DNA of 64,000 nucleotides from Mycobacterium colombiense CECT 3035 (GCF_002105755.1 NZ_CP020821.1:2232001-2296000); one strand, 5' to 3'; counted from the first letter of the stretch, positions 1 through 9,456 are shown. Notes: generated from the sequence alone by a model not told the origin. A program made the numbers and translations.

Positions 1-1
1 G

Positions 2-892
2 ACCCTCGCTGCTCGCGACATTCAACTAGGTGAGTCCGAACTGGCGGTGGCGGTCGGGCTGGACAAGCATCCACGGGGTTCGTTCGGTGCAGACCCGGCG
101 AACGCGGGACTGCCGCAATGGTACGGCGACCAGGGAATGTTCCTCACCACCCACTTTTTCGGTCACAAAATCACCCGGTACATGCATGACCACGGCATCA
201 GCGAGCGAACCTTGGCCAGGACCGCAGCGAAAAACTTCGCAAACGGTGCGCGCGCGCCGCACGCTTGGCGCCGCAAGCCGATAAGTGTCGATGAGATTCT
301 GGCCTCGCCGACGGTCAATGCGCCGCTACGGCAATACATGTACTGCAACCCGAACGAAGGCGCTGCAGCTGCCGTGCTGTGCCGCGCCGAAGTGGCGAAG
401 CGTTACACCGATACACCGATTTACTTGCGCGCCAGCGGATTCCGGAGTCGTCGCGACGGGGCATTCGAGCTGCTTAGGACATCGATCGAGCTACCGCTGG
501 TCGAAGGCACAACCGCTCGGGCCGCGGCCGCGGCTTACGAATCGGCGGGCATCGGCCCCGAGGACATCGACGTCGCGCAACTGCAGGACACCGACGCCGG
601 CTCAGAGATCATCCATCTGGCTGAGACCGGGCTGTGCAAGGACGGTGAGCAGGAGGCGCTGCTTGCCGATGGCGCCACCGAAATAGGCGGCCGCATCCCG
701 GTGAACACTGATGGTGGCCTCATCGCAAATGGCGAGCCGGTTGGCGCGTCCGGGCTGCGACAAGTCTATGAGCTAGTCCACCAGTTGCGGGGCACCGCGG
801 GCGACCGCCAAGTCCCGAACGGGCCCCGGGTGGCGTTGGCGCAACTGTACGGATCACCGGGAAGCGCGGCGGTTGCGATCTTGAGCCGATGA
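2..892 (+). CDS. Thiolase-like (SCP-x/Ltp-type) protein, 5'-truncated
   Basis: C-terminal 296 residues of a thiolase-superfamily protein. The reading frame is open back to base 2 and the upstream residues (TLAARDIQLGESELAVAVG) fit the thiolase fold, so the gene starts outside the window; the internal GTG at 47 is not the start. The usual HDCF-type motif is replaced by QDTDAGSE and the usual GHPxGA motif reads GEPVGA, so the classical active-site His is absent. This is common in mycobacterial Ltp3/Ltp4-like lipid-transfer proteins, whose reaction is not established. The stop overlaps the next ATG by 4 bases, so it is co-transcribed with the ACAD genes downstream. The family call is firm; the reaction is unknown. 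Confidence 0.8.
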   Translation, partial: TLAARDIQLGESELAVAVGLDKHPRGSFGADPANAGLPQWYGDQGMFLTTHFFGHKITRYMHDHGISERTLARTAAKNFANGARAPHAWRRKPISVDEILASPTVNAPLRQYMYCNPNEGAAAAVLCRAEVAKRYTDTPIYLRASGFRSRRDGAFELLRTSIELPLVEGTTARAAAAAYESAGIGPEDIDVAQLQDTDAGSEIIHLAETGLCKDGEQEALLADGATEIGGRIPVNTDGGLIANGEPVGASGLRQVYELVHQLRGTAGDRQVPNGPRVALAQLYGSPGSAAVAILSR

Positions 893-1995
893 GCGCATTG
901 TCGCTCGACGAGCGCCAAGAACTCGGCCAGGCGGTGCGTGCTGCGTGCGCGCGATTGTGCTCCGAGGAGCGGGTGCGCCGAGTGGCGTATGAATGCGGCG
1001 GGTTCGACGCGGAGCTGTGGACGGTGTTGTGCGGGCAGGTCGGTGTTGGGGCCATCGGCATGCCGGAAGATCTGGGCGGCGCGGGTTTCGGCGCGTCGGC
1101 GCTGGCAATTGTGGCGCATGAGCTCGGCCGGACGCTGGCGCCCGTTCCGTTTCTGGCATCCGCGGTGCTGGCCACGGGATTGCTCGTCGAGGCGGGTGCA
1201 TCGCCGGCGCGGTTAGAACAGCTTGCCGAGGGTAAGCGCGTGGCGGCTGCCGTGATCACGGGTGACGGTGGATTCTCGGCTCGACCTGGGGCGACATTCG
1301 AGGCACGCCAACGGTCCGGCGAATGGCGAATCGACGGCAAGGCACGTCATGTTCTGCATGGCACGGCCGCGGACGATCTGGTGGTCGTTGCAATGGTCGA
1401 CGGGAAACGGGCGATCTTTTTGATCGATACCAGCGCAGCCGGCGTGGTAATCGAGCCCGAGGAGGTCTTGGACTCGACCCGCCCAATGGCATCAATAGCG
1501 TTGTGTGATGTAGCCGCCGAAGAACTCACCGCCAACGGGCCAGTGGACGGCTTAATCGACCGGTGCCTGCGCCGCGCGCTCGCCGTGCTGTCAGCCGAAC
1601 AGGTGGGCGCGTGTGAACGCATCCTCGAGATCGCCACCGAATATGCAAGGACGCGAGAGCAATTCGGGCGTCCTATTGGTTCGTTCCAAGCGATCAAGCA
1701 TCGCTGTGCTGACATGCTGGTCGAACTCGAATTCGCCCGTTCGGCCTCGCAGGCGGCCGTCGAATGGGCGGATGGCGGTGGGGACGATTCCTGGCGGGTA
1801 AGTATGGCCAAGGCCGTGTGCTCCGAGGTGTTGCGCAACGCCGCGCATTCCAACATGCAGATTCACGGCGGCATCGGCTTCACCTGGGAAGGCTCCGCGG
1901 GCCTCTACATGAAGCGCGCGCGGACCGACGAGGTTTTGTTTGGGTTGCCGGGCGAACATTGGGATCGGGTAGCGACCGAAGCCAAGCTCTTTTAA
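889..1995 (+). CDS. Acyl-CoA dehydrogenase, short FadE-type subunit
   Basis: 368 residues with the ACAD fold. Visible landmarks are the REQFGRPIGSFQAIKH helix near residue 265 and IHGGIGFTWE near residue 325, which is the conserved FAD/CoA-dimer region. The middle domain lacks the strong SEP.AGSDL signature found in the next gene. In mycobacteria such short, divergent ACADs often form alpha2-beta2 complexes with an adjacent longer ACAD that supplies complementary FAD and catalytic residues. The gene at 2026 is the obvious partner. Start ATG 889 overlaps the preceding stop. Role: alpha,beta-dehydrogenation of an unknown acyl-CoA, with electrons passed to ETF. Confidence 0.85.
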   Translation: MSALSLDERQELGQAVRAACARLCSEERVRRVAYECGGFDAELWTVLCGQVGVGAIGMPEDLGGAGFGASALAIVAHELGRTLAPVPFLASAVLATGLLVEAGASPARLEQLAEGKRVAAAVITGDGGFSARPGATFEARQRSGEWRIDGKARHVLHGTAADDLVVVAMVDGKRAIFLIDTSAAGVVIEPEEVLDSTRPMASIALCDVAAEELTANGPVDGLIDRCLRRALAVLSAEQVGACERILEIATEYARTREQFGRPIGSFQAIKHRCADMLVELEFARSASQAAVEWADGGGDDSWRVSMAKAVCSEVLRNAAHSNMQIHGGIGFTWEGSAGLYMKRARTDEVLFGLPGEHWDRVATEAKLF

Positions 1996-2025
1996 TCGTC
2001 ACTCACCGACAAGGATTCGATCTTC

Positions 2026-3171
2026 ATGGACCTGCGGACCGTTGCCCGCGACGACCTCGGCGAGCTACGACGCCAAATCCGCACGTTTCTCGAAAACGCA
2101 CCCAGGCCCGCACGCCTGCGCAACTACGGAGCGACGCCGACCTCGGCCGACATCGAAGCGGGTCGGAAGTGGCATCGATATCTCGCCGACCGTGGATGCA
2201 CGTGCTTGCACTGGCCGCGCGAATATGGCGGTGCTGCGGCACCTGTCGCACTGCAGGCAGTGTTCGCAGAGGAGTGCGCCTACGCCGACGTCCCTCGGCA
2301 GGTGAGTATCACCGGGCCCGATCTGGTTGGCCCCGTGTTGATCCAGTTCGGGACCGAATCCCAGAAGCGACAGTTCTTGGAGCCGATTCGCGACGGTGAC
2401 CACGTGTGGTGTCAACTGTTCTCCGAGCCTGGAGCAGGCTCCGATCTCGCCGCCGTGAAGACCCGCGCCACGAGGATCGATACCGGCTGGCGCATCGACG
2501 GACAAAAGGTCTGGTCTTCTGGAGCGGCTTTCGCCGACTACGGACTTCTCTTGGCACGCAGTGCATCCGATAAGCACCGCGGTTTGTCGATGTTCATCAT
2601 CGACATGAAGAGTCCCGGCGTCACTGTGCGGCCGCTGCGCCAGATCGATGGCGAGAGCAAGTTCAACGAGGTGTTTTTTGACGGGGCCGAAGTGCAGGAC
2701 GATGCGCTGATCGGTCAAGTCGGTCAGGGCTGGACCATCGCACTGGCGACGCTCGGTCGGGAGCGCTTGACGCTTGGATCGCAGGCGGTCGGCATGTTCC
2801 GCACACACCAACGAATGGTCCAGGCCGCCCGTGACCGGGACATGCTGAATCCGGTGCTGGCGCGGTCATTGACCAAGCTATGGGCCCGGATGTGGCTGCT
2901 GCGGTACACGTGGCAGCGCGCTATCGGTGACGGAAACCTCGCATCATCTGCCTTCTCGGTGCTCAAATTGATGACCTCAGAGACCGATCGGGATCTTGGG
3001 GATCTGGCAACCGAGGTCCTAGGCACTGACGCATGTGTTGATCCCGGCGATGACGAACTCGTTCAACACATGCTGGTCGGTCACGCGCAGACGATCCTCG
3101 GTGGCACAAGCGAGATTCAACGCAACATCCTAGGTGAAAGACTGCTCGGCCTGCCGAAAGAACCCCGGTGA
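2026..3171 (+). CDS. Acyl-CoA dehydrogenase, FadE-type
   Basis: 381 residues. The signatures are LFSEPGAGSDLAAVKTRA (about residues 137-155), the beta-domain core GQKVWSSGA, and a C-terminal HAQTILGGTSEIQRNILGERLLG, all standard for FadE proteins. It follows the short ACAD at 889 by 30 bases and its stop overlaps the CoA-transferase start at 3168. The two ACADs probably form one heteromeric dehydrogenase. ATG 2026 was chosen because the N-terminal helix begins right after it; a weak purine-rich stretch precedes it. The substrate cannot be told from sequence. Confidence 0.88.
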   Translation: MDLRTVARDDLGELRRQIRTFLENAPRPARLRNYGATPTSADIEAGRKWHRYLADRGCTCLHWPREYGGAAAPVALQAVFAEECAYADVPRQVSITGPDLVGPVLIQFGTESQKRQFLEPIRDGDHVWCQLFSEPGAGSDLAAVKTRATRIDTGWRIDGQKVWSSGAAFADYGLLLARSASDKHRGLSMFIIDMKSPGVTVRPLRQIDGESKFNEVFFDGAEVQDDALIGQVGQGWTIALATLGRERLTLGSQAVGMFRTHQRMVQAARDRDMLNPVLARSLTKLWARMWLLRYTWQRAIGDGNLASSAFSVLKLMTSETDRDLGDLATEVLGTDACVDPGDDELVQHMLVGHAQTILGGTSEIQRNILGERLLGLPKEPR

Positions 3172-4358
3172 CCGGTCCCCTGACACAGGCCTTTTCTGAC
3201 GCTCTGCGCCCCGGTATGACCGTCGTCCTGGGCGATGGGGCCGGAGCCGTCAACCGACTCGATGACGGCACGCTGGTCGCAACTGCGCTGAGCGAAGCCG
3301 CGCGCGCGGTGGGCTCCGTTCGCCTCGTCCTGGGGTGGTTGCCGCAGCCGCTTCATGGCCTGGACCCGGACGCCTTCAGCCAAATAATCGTGCTCATGCC
3401 AAGCGGTGGTGCCCGTAATGTATTGCACCACACGGCATCTCGGTTTATACCTACGCGCCTGGCCGCGATACCGGCACTACTGGGTGGGCCGCTGCGTCCA
3501 GACCTCCTTGTCACCCGGCTGGCTGTCGATGGCGGCTTACGGTTCGCTACCGAGGTCTCCTACCAGAGCGGCCTCATCCGGGCGGGCATTCCCGTCCTCG
3601 CCGTGGCCGCCAGCAACACACCGGTGGCCAGCGCCGAAGACCCGATCGACGACAGCCAAGTCGAAATCATCGGAACAACTAGCGAATCGCCCGCGGTCGT
3701 GCACCGCGAACCCGACGCGGTGCACGAAGCGCTGGCCGATGCGGTACTGCGGTTCGTGCCCGCCGGGGCTCGACTGCAGTACGGGCCAGGACCGCTCGGC
3801 ACGGCCCTGCTGCGGCGGGCCACCGTACCGCTGCGCATAGACACCGGTCTGCTCACCGACGCGGTCATCGAACTCGACCGGCACGGGCTGCTCATCGGAG
3901 AGCCCTCAGCGACATACCTGGTGGGCACGGACGAGCTCTACGACTGGGCGGACCGCCGGCGCATTCTTCGCGGCATTGATTACACCCACGACCTCACGCG
4001 ACTATCTCGCGGGGAACCGTTCATCGCCATCAACACCGCGGTCGAGATCGATCCATTCGGACAGGTCAACGTCGAAGGGGCCGGTGGGAAGGTCATCGGC
4101 GGCATCGGCGGACATCCCGACTACTGCGCGGCAGCGCGAATCAGCCACGGCGGATTGTCCATCATCGCGGTGCCGACACGCACCAACGGGCGATCGCCGC
4201 TGGTCGAACAACTCAGCCGACCGGCCTCAACACCCGCCCATGACGTCGACCTCATCGTGACTGAGGCCGGCCACGCCGACTTGCGCGACGCCGACTACTC
4301 GCAGCGCCGAAAGCTCATCACCGAACTGTTCTGCGCCTCAAGGGAGATGCCAGCATGA
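3168..4358 (+). CDS. Acetyl-CoA hydrolase/CoA-transferase family protein
   Basis: 396 residues. The C-terminal half carries AINTAVEIDPFGQVNVEG near residue 285, matching the acetyl-CoA hydrolase/4-hydroxybutyrate CoA-transferase family, in which the Glu of this motif is the covalent catalytic residue. GGIGGHPDYCAAARISHGG and SIIAVPTR follow, as expected for the CoA-binding region. The N-terminal half is more divergent and slightly short. GTG 3168 overlaps the ACAD stop, and the stop overlaps the SDR ATG at 4355, so this is one operon. Likely role: moving CoA between a pathway acid and acetyl- or succinyl-CoA, or hydrolysing the thioester. Confidence 0.78.
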   Translation: MTGPLTQAFSDALRPGMTVVLGDGAGAVNRLDDGTLVATALSEAARAVGSVRLVLGWLPQPLHGLDPDAFSQIIVLMPSGGARNVLHHTASRFIPTRLAAIPALLGGPLRPDLLVTRLAVDGGLRFATEVSYQSGLIRAGIPVLAVAASNTPVASAEDPIDDSQVEIIGTTSESPAVVHREPDAVHEALADAVLRFVPAGARLQYGPGPLGTALLRRATVPLRIDTGLLTDAVIELDRHGLLIGEPSATYLVGTDELYDWADRRRILRGIDYTHDLTRLSRGEPFIAINTAVEIDPFGQVNVEGAGGKVIGGIGGHPDYCAAARISHGGLSIIAVPTRTNGRSPLVEQLSRPASTPAHDVDLIVTEAGHADLRDADYSQRRKLITELFCASREMPA

Positions 4359-5257
4359 GTCCACTCGACGGCCGCGTCGTTCTGGTCACTGGAGGTGGGC
4401 GGGGTCTTGGCCGCGCCCACTGCCTGGAGTTGGCCGCACAGGGCGCCGCCGTGATAGTTAACGACCCCGGCGTAGGCCGCGACGGCAGTGGCGGCGGTGA
4501 CGGACCGGCCGCCGCAGTTGTCGCCGAGATTGAGCAGGAAGGAGGCAAGGCCGTCGCCCATACCGGCTCGGTCGCTTCATGGGACGACGCAGCCGATATG
4601 GTTCAGACCGCGGTGTCGACGTTCGGCACCTTAACCGGAGTCGTCAACAACGCCGGGATCGTCCGCGACGCGATGATCAGCCAGGCAACCGAGGCCGACT
4701 GGGACGGCGTCATCGCGGTGCACCTGAAGGGCACATTCGCGGTAACCAAGCACGCCTGCGACTATTGGCGCGGGCAAGCCAAGGGCGGAAGTGCGGTGGA
4801 CGCGCGGATCGTCAACACCGTTTCGGGCTCGGGACTGTGGGGCAACATCAGCCAGAGCGCGTACGGTGCGGCCAAGGCGGCGATCGCCAATCTCACCGTG
4901 GTGTCGGCCATGGAAATGCGGCGCTATGGCGTGACAGCCAACGCGATTTCCCCACTGGCCGCCACACGGATGAGTGCTGAGGTGTTCGCCGACCGGGCCG
5001 GCGACCCGGCACTGGAGCCCGCGCGCAGCTCGGCTGTGGTGGCCTGGCTGCAATCGGCCGAATCGTCGTGGCTCACCGGGCAGATTCTTCGGATCAATGG
5101 CCATACGCTCAGCCGGATCGAAGGCTTCACCGAATCCGACCACTGCTACCGCGCCAAGGACGGAATGAATCTGGCTTTCTCAGAAGTCGGTCAAGCGGTC
5201 AGCTGGCTGTGGGGGGCCTCCCCGCGCGGGTTGGCGGGCCCTCTACCTACAGCATGA
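4355..5257 (+). CDS. SDR family oxidoreductase, MFE-2-like 3-hydroxyacyl-CoA dehydrogenase
   Basis: 300 residues, classical SDR. TGGGRGLGRA (residues 12-21) binds the cofactor, NNAG follows the fourth strand, and the active-site Ser lies in NTVSGSG with YGAAK as the Tyr-Lys pair. The GGGRGLGRAHCLELA start, the VNDPGVGRDG loop and the long linker resemble the dehydrogenase domain of peroxisomal multifunctional enzyme type 2, which oxidises 3-hydroxyacyl-CoA. ATG 4355 overlaps the CoA-transferase stop. It is the last gene of the first operon; the 45 bases after it hold a palindrome and the start region of the next ACAD set. Confidence 0.82.
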   Translation: MSPLDGRVVLVTGGGRGLGRAHCLELAAQGAAVIVNDPGVGRDGSGGGDGPAAAVVAEIEQEGGKAVAHTGSVASWDDAADMVQTAVSTFGTLTGVVNNAGIVRDAMISQATEADWDGVIAVHLKGTFAVTKHACDYWRGQAKGGSAVDARIVNTVSGSGLWGNISQSAYGAAKAAIANLTVVSAMEMRRYGVTANAISPLAATRMSAEVFADRAGDPALEPARSSAVVAWLQSAESSWLTGQILRINGHTLSRIEGFTESDHCYRAKDGMNLAFSEVGQAVSWLWGASPRGLAGPLPTA

Positions 5258-5269
5258 TTCTTTGCTACG

Positions 5270-5289
5270 ATAGCTAATCATTTAGCGGA
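5270..5289. promoter_or_regulatory. AT-rich palindrome before an ACAD operon
   Basis: ATAGCTAATCATTTAGCGGA contains the perfect inverted repeat GCTAA-TCAT-TTAGC (5273-5286). It lies 13 bases before the GTG of the ACAD gene at 5303. A very similar stretch, ATAGTTATATCATTAGCGGA, lies at 12699-12718 before another module 1 gene. It could be an operator, or a promoter -10 region that happens to be symmetric. Confidence 0.45.
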
Positions 5290-5302
5290 TTTGGAGTCTT
5301 AG

Positions 5303-6505
5303 GTGTCGGCTGTCGACAATGCGGTGCGCGTGACGGATTACGCCACGCGAATCTCCGATTATCGTCATGCCTTACGCCACTATCTGGCTGAATTGTCATG
5401 GGCCGCCCAGTGGCGGTCAGCTGCGTTCGGTAGCAGCGAGGAAGCGATCGCTTTTGACGCCGAAGTGTTGTCTCGGTTGTATGCGGCGGGATGGAACCGC
5501 TACGGCTGGCCGACCCAGGTCGGTGGCCTAGGCGGCAGCGAATTGCACCGGGGTGTGCTCTTCGAGGAGCTCGCCAACGCCATGTTGCCGGTGCCGGCAC
5601 AGTTCTGGACCCTCGAAGTGCTCGGGCCGGCCTTGCTGAAGTTCGCGCCCGCGTTGGCCGCAGAGTATCTCCCGCGATACCTGCAAGGTGCCGAATGGTG
5701 GGGCCAGGGCTTCTCTGAACCCCAGGCGGGCAGCGACCTAGCCGCTTTGGGCACCCGAGCCAGTGACGACGGCGCGGGATCCTTCGTCATCAACGGCCAA
5801 AAGACCTGGACGAGTCAGGGCACTACGGCGACAAGGCTGCTGGTGCTGGCGCGGACCGGTGCACCTGATAGTCGCCACCACGGATTGAGCATGTTGCTCG
5901 TCGATGCCGACGCGCCCGGTGTCACCGTACGACCGATCGAGTTGGCGAGCGGACGGCGGGAGCTGGGCGAACTGTTCTTCGACGATGTCCGGGTGCCGCA
6001 CGACCGATTGATAGGCGAGCTCGGTGGCGGTTGGGCAGTCGCGATGTTCTTGATGCAGTACGAACGCGGCATGTACGGCTACGGGGTTTCCACCAAGCTG
6101 CTGGGCGACTTGAGTCGGCTCAGGGAACACATGGTGGCGAGCGGCGCTTCGGAGGTGGACCGCAACCGGTTCGCCCGCATCTATATTTCCGTACTCACAG
6201 CCCAGGCACGCTCGGCCTCTACCGTTCGCCAACTGGCAAGAGGTAGTGCCGTCGGCGCGGACAGCAGCATCGACAAACTTTTGTTCACGCGTGCCGAGAA
6301 GGACGTCAGCGACCTCACTTTCGACGCACGTCGACAGTGGATGATCGCGGGTGAACCTCACTGCAGTGCAGCCGAATTGGATACCGAACGGGCACAGTGG
6401 TGGTACTCGCGAGCCGCGACGATCATGGGCGGGACCGCTCAGATCCAGCGCGGGATCGTCGCCGACCACATCCTCGACCTACCAAGAGAGGGGCGAGGGC
6501 GATGA
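5303..6505 (+). CDS. Acyl-CoA dehydrogenase, larger subunit of a paired FadE
   Basis: 400 residues with full ACAD signatures: GFSEPQAGSDLAALGTRA near residue 140, INGQKTWTSQG, and a C-terminal ATIMGGTAQIQRGIVADHILDLPRE. It is clearly paralogous to the ACAD at 55797 in module 3: both share the QFW/QYE-LE N-terminal region, the MFLMQYERG.Y helix and an AQWWYSRA/AQWFYTRA motif. The stop overlaps the ATG of the second subunit at 6502. GTG 5303 follows GGAG at 5292-5295. Likely one half of an alpha2-beta2 acyl-CoA dehydrogenase. Confidence 0.87.
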   Translation: MSAVDNAVRVTDYATRISDYRHALRHYLAELSWAAQWRSAAFGSSEEAIAFDAEVLSRLYAAGWNRYGWPTQVGGLGGSELHRGVLFEELANAMLPVPAQFWTLEVLGPALLKFAPALAAEYLPRYLQGAEWWGQGFSEPQAGSDLAALGTRASDDGAGSFVINGQKTWTSQGTTATRLLVLARTGAPDSRHHGLSMLLVDADAPGVTVRPIELASGRRELGELFFDDVRVPHDRLIGELGGGWAVAMFLMQYERGMYGYGVSTKLLGDLSRLREHMVASGASEVDRNRFARIYISVLTAQARSASTVRQLARGSAVGADSSIDKLLFTRAEKDVSDLTFDARRQWMIAGEPHCSAAELDTERAQWWYSRAATIMGGTAQIQRGIVADHILDLPREGRGR

Positions 6506-7467
6506 CCGATGAGTCCTGGCCGATCATCGAAGAGGCGGTCCTGCGACTGTTCGGCGAGACGTCCGGAAGGTATACCGTCATCGGGCCGCGGCTTGCCGAA
6601 CTCGGCTGGGCAGAGATCCATGCCGAATATCCGGTCGAGGCTTGTGAATTGCTGTTTCGTGCGCAAGGCCGCACGCTGGCGCAGACCGAGTGCCTGGACC
6701 AGATCATGTTGGCCGAATTAGCTGCCGCCCTCGGGAGGCCGGCTGATGCAGTGCTTATGCCGCTTCCCGCCCATGGCTGCAAGCCTGGCTCGTCGATCGA
6801 TCGCGCCAGTGGGCTCGTCCTAGGCGAACTACGGGGACAATTGGCGGTTCCGGTCGTGACCTCGATGGGCGGGGTTGCGGTAGGCGTCGTCGACACCCAA
6901 GATCTGCACGGTCAGCGGTGCGACGCCTTCGACGCATCCGTGCTCTGGACCGCGGTGAGTAGCCCCTTGCGGGGTTCCTTCAATGAGTCGAACGACGCAT
7001 GGCGACGTGCAGTGGCGGCGGCACATCGCGCCCTGGCCACCGAACTCGTCTCACTCGCTGGTGAAATGTTGCGGATTGCGGTCGATTACGCGAAGGCGCG
7101 CAACCAGTTCGGTGTGCCCATTGGCGCTTTCCAATCGCCACGCCATTTGCTCGCTGAGGCGTGCGCTGCTGTGGAAGGAGTGCGAGCGCTCCTCGATGAA
7201 GCGTGGCGGTTTGGCGAGCCGCTCTGTGCACATGCGGCGAAAGCCGCCGCGGGCCGTGTCCACCGATCGGTAGCGGGTACGGCCATACAAGTATGCGGTG
7301 CAATCGGACTCACAGCCGAACACGACCTGCACCGGTACGTCAGGCGAGGGTTCCAAATAGATGCGTTGTTGGGCTCTTATCAGCAACTCGAGACATCACT
7401 CGCCGAGCAAATTTTTGATTCCTACGCGCCTGGACGTCCGCTGCCCGCGGTCGTCATGTGCGCCTGA
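6502..7467 (+). CDS. Acyl-CoA dehydrogenase, smaller subunit of a paired FadE
   Basis: 321 residues. ATG 6502 was chosen over the upstream GTG 6397, which would overlap the previous gene by more than 100 bases; GAGAGGGGCGAGGG precedes the ATG. The C-terminal half shows the ACAD helix ARNQFGVPIGAFQSPRH near residue 210 and VCGAIGLTAEHDLHRYVRRG, the counterpart of the QxxGGxG region. The beta-barrel middle domain is eroded and has no SEP.AGSDL motif. The same organisation is seen in its paralogue at 56948. Most likely the non-catalytic or FAD-completing subunit of the dehydrogenase formed with the gene at 5303. Confidence 0.83.
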   Translation: MTDESWPIIEEAVLRLFGETSGRYTVIGPRLAELGWAEIHAEYPVEACELLFRAQGRTLAQTECLDQIMLAELAAALGRPADAVLMPLPAHGCKPGSSIDRASGLVLGELRGQLAVPVVTSMGGVAVGVVDTQDLHGQRCDAFDASVLWTAVSSPLRGSFNESNDAWRRAVAAAHRALATELVSLAGEMLRIAVDYAKARNQFGVPIGAFQSPRHLLAEACAAVEGVRALLDEAWRFGEPLCAHAAKAAAGRVHRSVAGTAIQVCGAIGLTAEHDLHRYVRRGFQIDALLGSYQQLETSLAEQIFDSYAPGRPLPAVVMCA

Positions 7468-7481
7468 CCGGACGGGGAAGC

Positions 7482-8624
7482 ATGCGCCGCAACATTTTCG
7501 AGCAGGTCCACGACGATTTCCGAGACACTGCTCGCACATTCTTCGAACGCGATTGCGCACCCAACACTGACGTTTGGGAGCGCGAGGGCAAGGTGAGCCG
7601 CGAAGCCTGGCTCTCCGCCGGAAAACATGGGCTGATCGGCTGGGCGCTTCCCGAAGAGTATGGCGGACTCGGTGTCACCGATTACCGGTTCAACCAGATC
7701 ATCTCCGAGGAGTTCTTCGGCACCGGCACGGTCGGCATGGGGTTAGGGGTGCAGAACGACATCCTGGTCCCCTACCTGGACGAGCTCACCACCGAAGAAC
7801 AGAAGGAACGTTGGCTGCCGAAATTCATCAGCGGTGAATACATCGGTTCCATCGCCATGTCGGAACCCGCCGCCGGATCGGACCTTGCCGGAATCAAGAC
7901 CACGGCACGCGACGAGGGCGACCATTGGGTGGTAAACGGCCAGAAGACATTTATCAGCAACGGTTTGCTGTCCAGCTTGGTGCTCACGGCGGTCAAGACC
8001 GATCCCTCGGCCGGTCACCGAGGTGTCAGCTTGTTGATGATCGAAGACGGAATGCAAGGCTTTACCCGCGGACGCAAACTCGACAAAATCGGGCAATACT
8101 CCGCCGATACCGCCGAGCTGTTCTTCGACAACGTGCAGGTCCCGAAGAACAACCTCGTCGGCGAACTCAATCGCGGCTTTTACCACCTCGTTTCGCACCT
8201 GCCCAGCGAAAGATTGGGTATCGCGTGCTACGCGCTGCCCATGGCGCGCCGCGCGCTGGAGCTGACCAAGACCTACGCGCTGGACCGCGCAGCGTTTGGT
8301 CAGCCGATCGGGAAGTTTCAGGTCAACCGCCACTTCCTCGCCGAGATGCAAACCAAACTCGATGCGGCTCAAACGTATCTGGACCAGTGCGTGCTGGCCG
8401 CGAACGAGGGCGAGCTGACCGCCGCGGATGCGGCGGGGCTCAAGTGGTGGACGTCCGAGGTGCAGTGGGAGATCATCGATCGGTGCCTGCAGATGCACGG
8501 CGGGTACGGCTACATCAACGAATATGAAATCGCCAGATTATGGCGCGATTCACGAGTGCAGCGTCTATACGGCGGCACGACCGAGATCATGAAGGACCTG
8601 ATGGGTCGCGCCATGGGTTACTGA
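7482..8624 (+). CDS. Acyl-CoA dehydrogenase, LCAD-like
   Basis: 380 residues from ATG 7482, preceded by GGGGAAG; a GTG at 7458 in the same frame would overlap the previous gene. Textbook signatures: AMSEPAAGSDLAGIKTTA near residue 125, VNGQKTFISNG, LQMHGGYGYINEYEIARLWRDSRVQRLYGGTTEIMKDLM at the C-terminus. It is of the long-chain/isovaleryl type, complete in a single chain, unlike the paired ACADs before it, and resembles the ACAD at 62470. It closes the first plus-strand block; an 80-base gap then leads to the GntR gene. Confidence 0.9.
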   Translation: MRRNIFEQVHDDFRDTARTFFERDCAPNTDVWEREGKVSREAWLSAGKHGLIGWALPEEYGGLGVTDYRFNQIISEEFFGTGTVGMGLGVQNDILVPYLDELTTEEQKERWLPKFISGEYIGSIAMSEPAAGSDLAGIKTTARDEGDHWVVNGQKTFISNGLLSSLVLTAVKTDPSAGHRGVSLLMIEDGMQGFTRGRKLDKIGQYSADTAELFFDNVQVPKNNLVGELNRGFYHLVSHLPSERLGIACYALPMARRALELTKTYALDRAAFGQPIGKFQVNRHFLAEMQTKLDAAQTYLDQCVLAANEGELTAADAAGLKWWTSEVQWEIIDRCLQMHGGYGYINEYEIARLWRDSRVQRLYGGTTEIMKDLMGRAMGY

Positions 8625-8703
8625 CGGCGCTGTTGGGCGAACGATCAGTTAGCCTACAACGAGTTATTTGTTCACCGCGACAGCCATCGCCGAGAGGGGC
8701 TCC

Positions 8704-9456
8704 ATGGACAGCGTCGATGTTCCGGTGGTAAGTCTCCGTGAGCCGAAAATGGCGGCGCGAGTGGCCGATCAGTTGCGCCGGATGTTCATTCGCGGTGAGA
8801 TCCCCGAGGGCGCCCTACTGCCGCCTGAATCGGAGCTGATGTCGCGGTTTGGAGTATCCAGGCCGACGTTACGGGAAGCCTTCCGGGTGCTTGAGTCCGA
8901 ATCGCTCATCGAAGTGCAACGGGGGGTCCGTGGCGGCGCCCGGTTCACCCGCCCCAAGCGAGAAACGCTGGCACGGTATGCAGGCCTGATCCTCGAATAC
9001 GAGGACGTCACCCTCAAGGATGTCTACGACGCGCGCGCCACGCTCGAGACGCCGATGGTGATCGAGTTGGCAAACCGCCGAAACCCGGAGGCAATCGCCG
9101 AACTCGAAGACATCCTCGAGCGCGAGGAACAGTTCACCGGCGCCGCCGGAATCAACGTACGGACTGAATTTCACGCCGCCATCGCGCGACTATCGGGCAA
9201 CAAGACGATGCAAATGGTCAGCGAGATGTTGCACCACATCATCGAGACGGCAAACCGTTCGCTGCAACCCACCAAGGGCGCACGCGCCGAGTCGTCCGCG
9301 AAACGCGCTTCGAAGACTCATCGAATGCTGCTTGATCTCATCAAGGCAGGCGAGGGCGACAAAGCCGCCGAGCTGTGGAACAAACACTTGAAGAAAGCCG
9401 AGGAGTACGTTCTCACCGGCGCGGAGATGTCGAAGGTCGTCGACCTCCTGGAGTGA
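8704..9456 (+). CDS. GntR-family regulator, FadR subfamily
   Basis: 250 residues. Winged helix-turn-helix at about residues 18-75 (LPPESELMSRFGVSRPTLREAFRVLESESLIEVQRG), then an all-helical FCD effector domain containing DARATLETPMVIELA, EFHAAIARLSGN and TANRSLQP. FCD domains usually bind a metal plus an acid, or an acyl-CoA. ATG 8704 was chosen, with GAGAGGGG upstream, over a TTG at 8668. It sits between the ACAD block and a convergent crotonase gene and is the only regulator gene in the first 19 kb, so it is the natural candidate for controlling module 1. Its operator is not identified. Confidence 0.88.
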   Translation: MDSVDVPVVSLREPKMAARVADQLRRMFIRGEIPEGALLPPESELMSRFGVSRPTLREAFRVLESESLIEVQRGVRGGARFTRPKRETLARYAGLILEYEDVTLKDVYDARATLETPMVIELANRRNPEAIAELEDILEREEQFTGAAGINVRTEFHAAIARLSGNKTMQMVSEMLHHIIETANRSLQPTKGARAESSAKRASKTHRMLLDLIKAGEGDKAAELWNKHLKKAEEYVLTGAEMSKVVDLLE

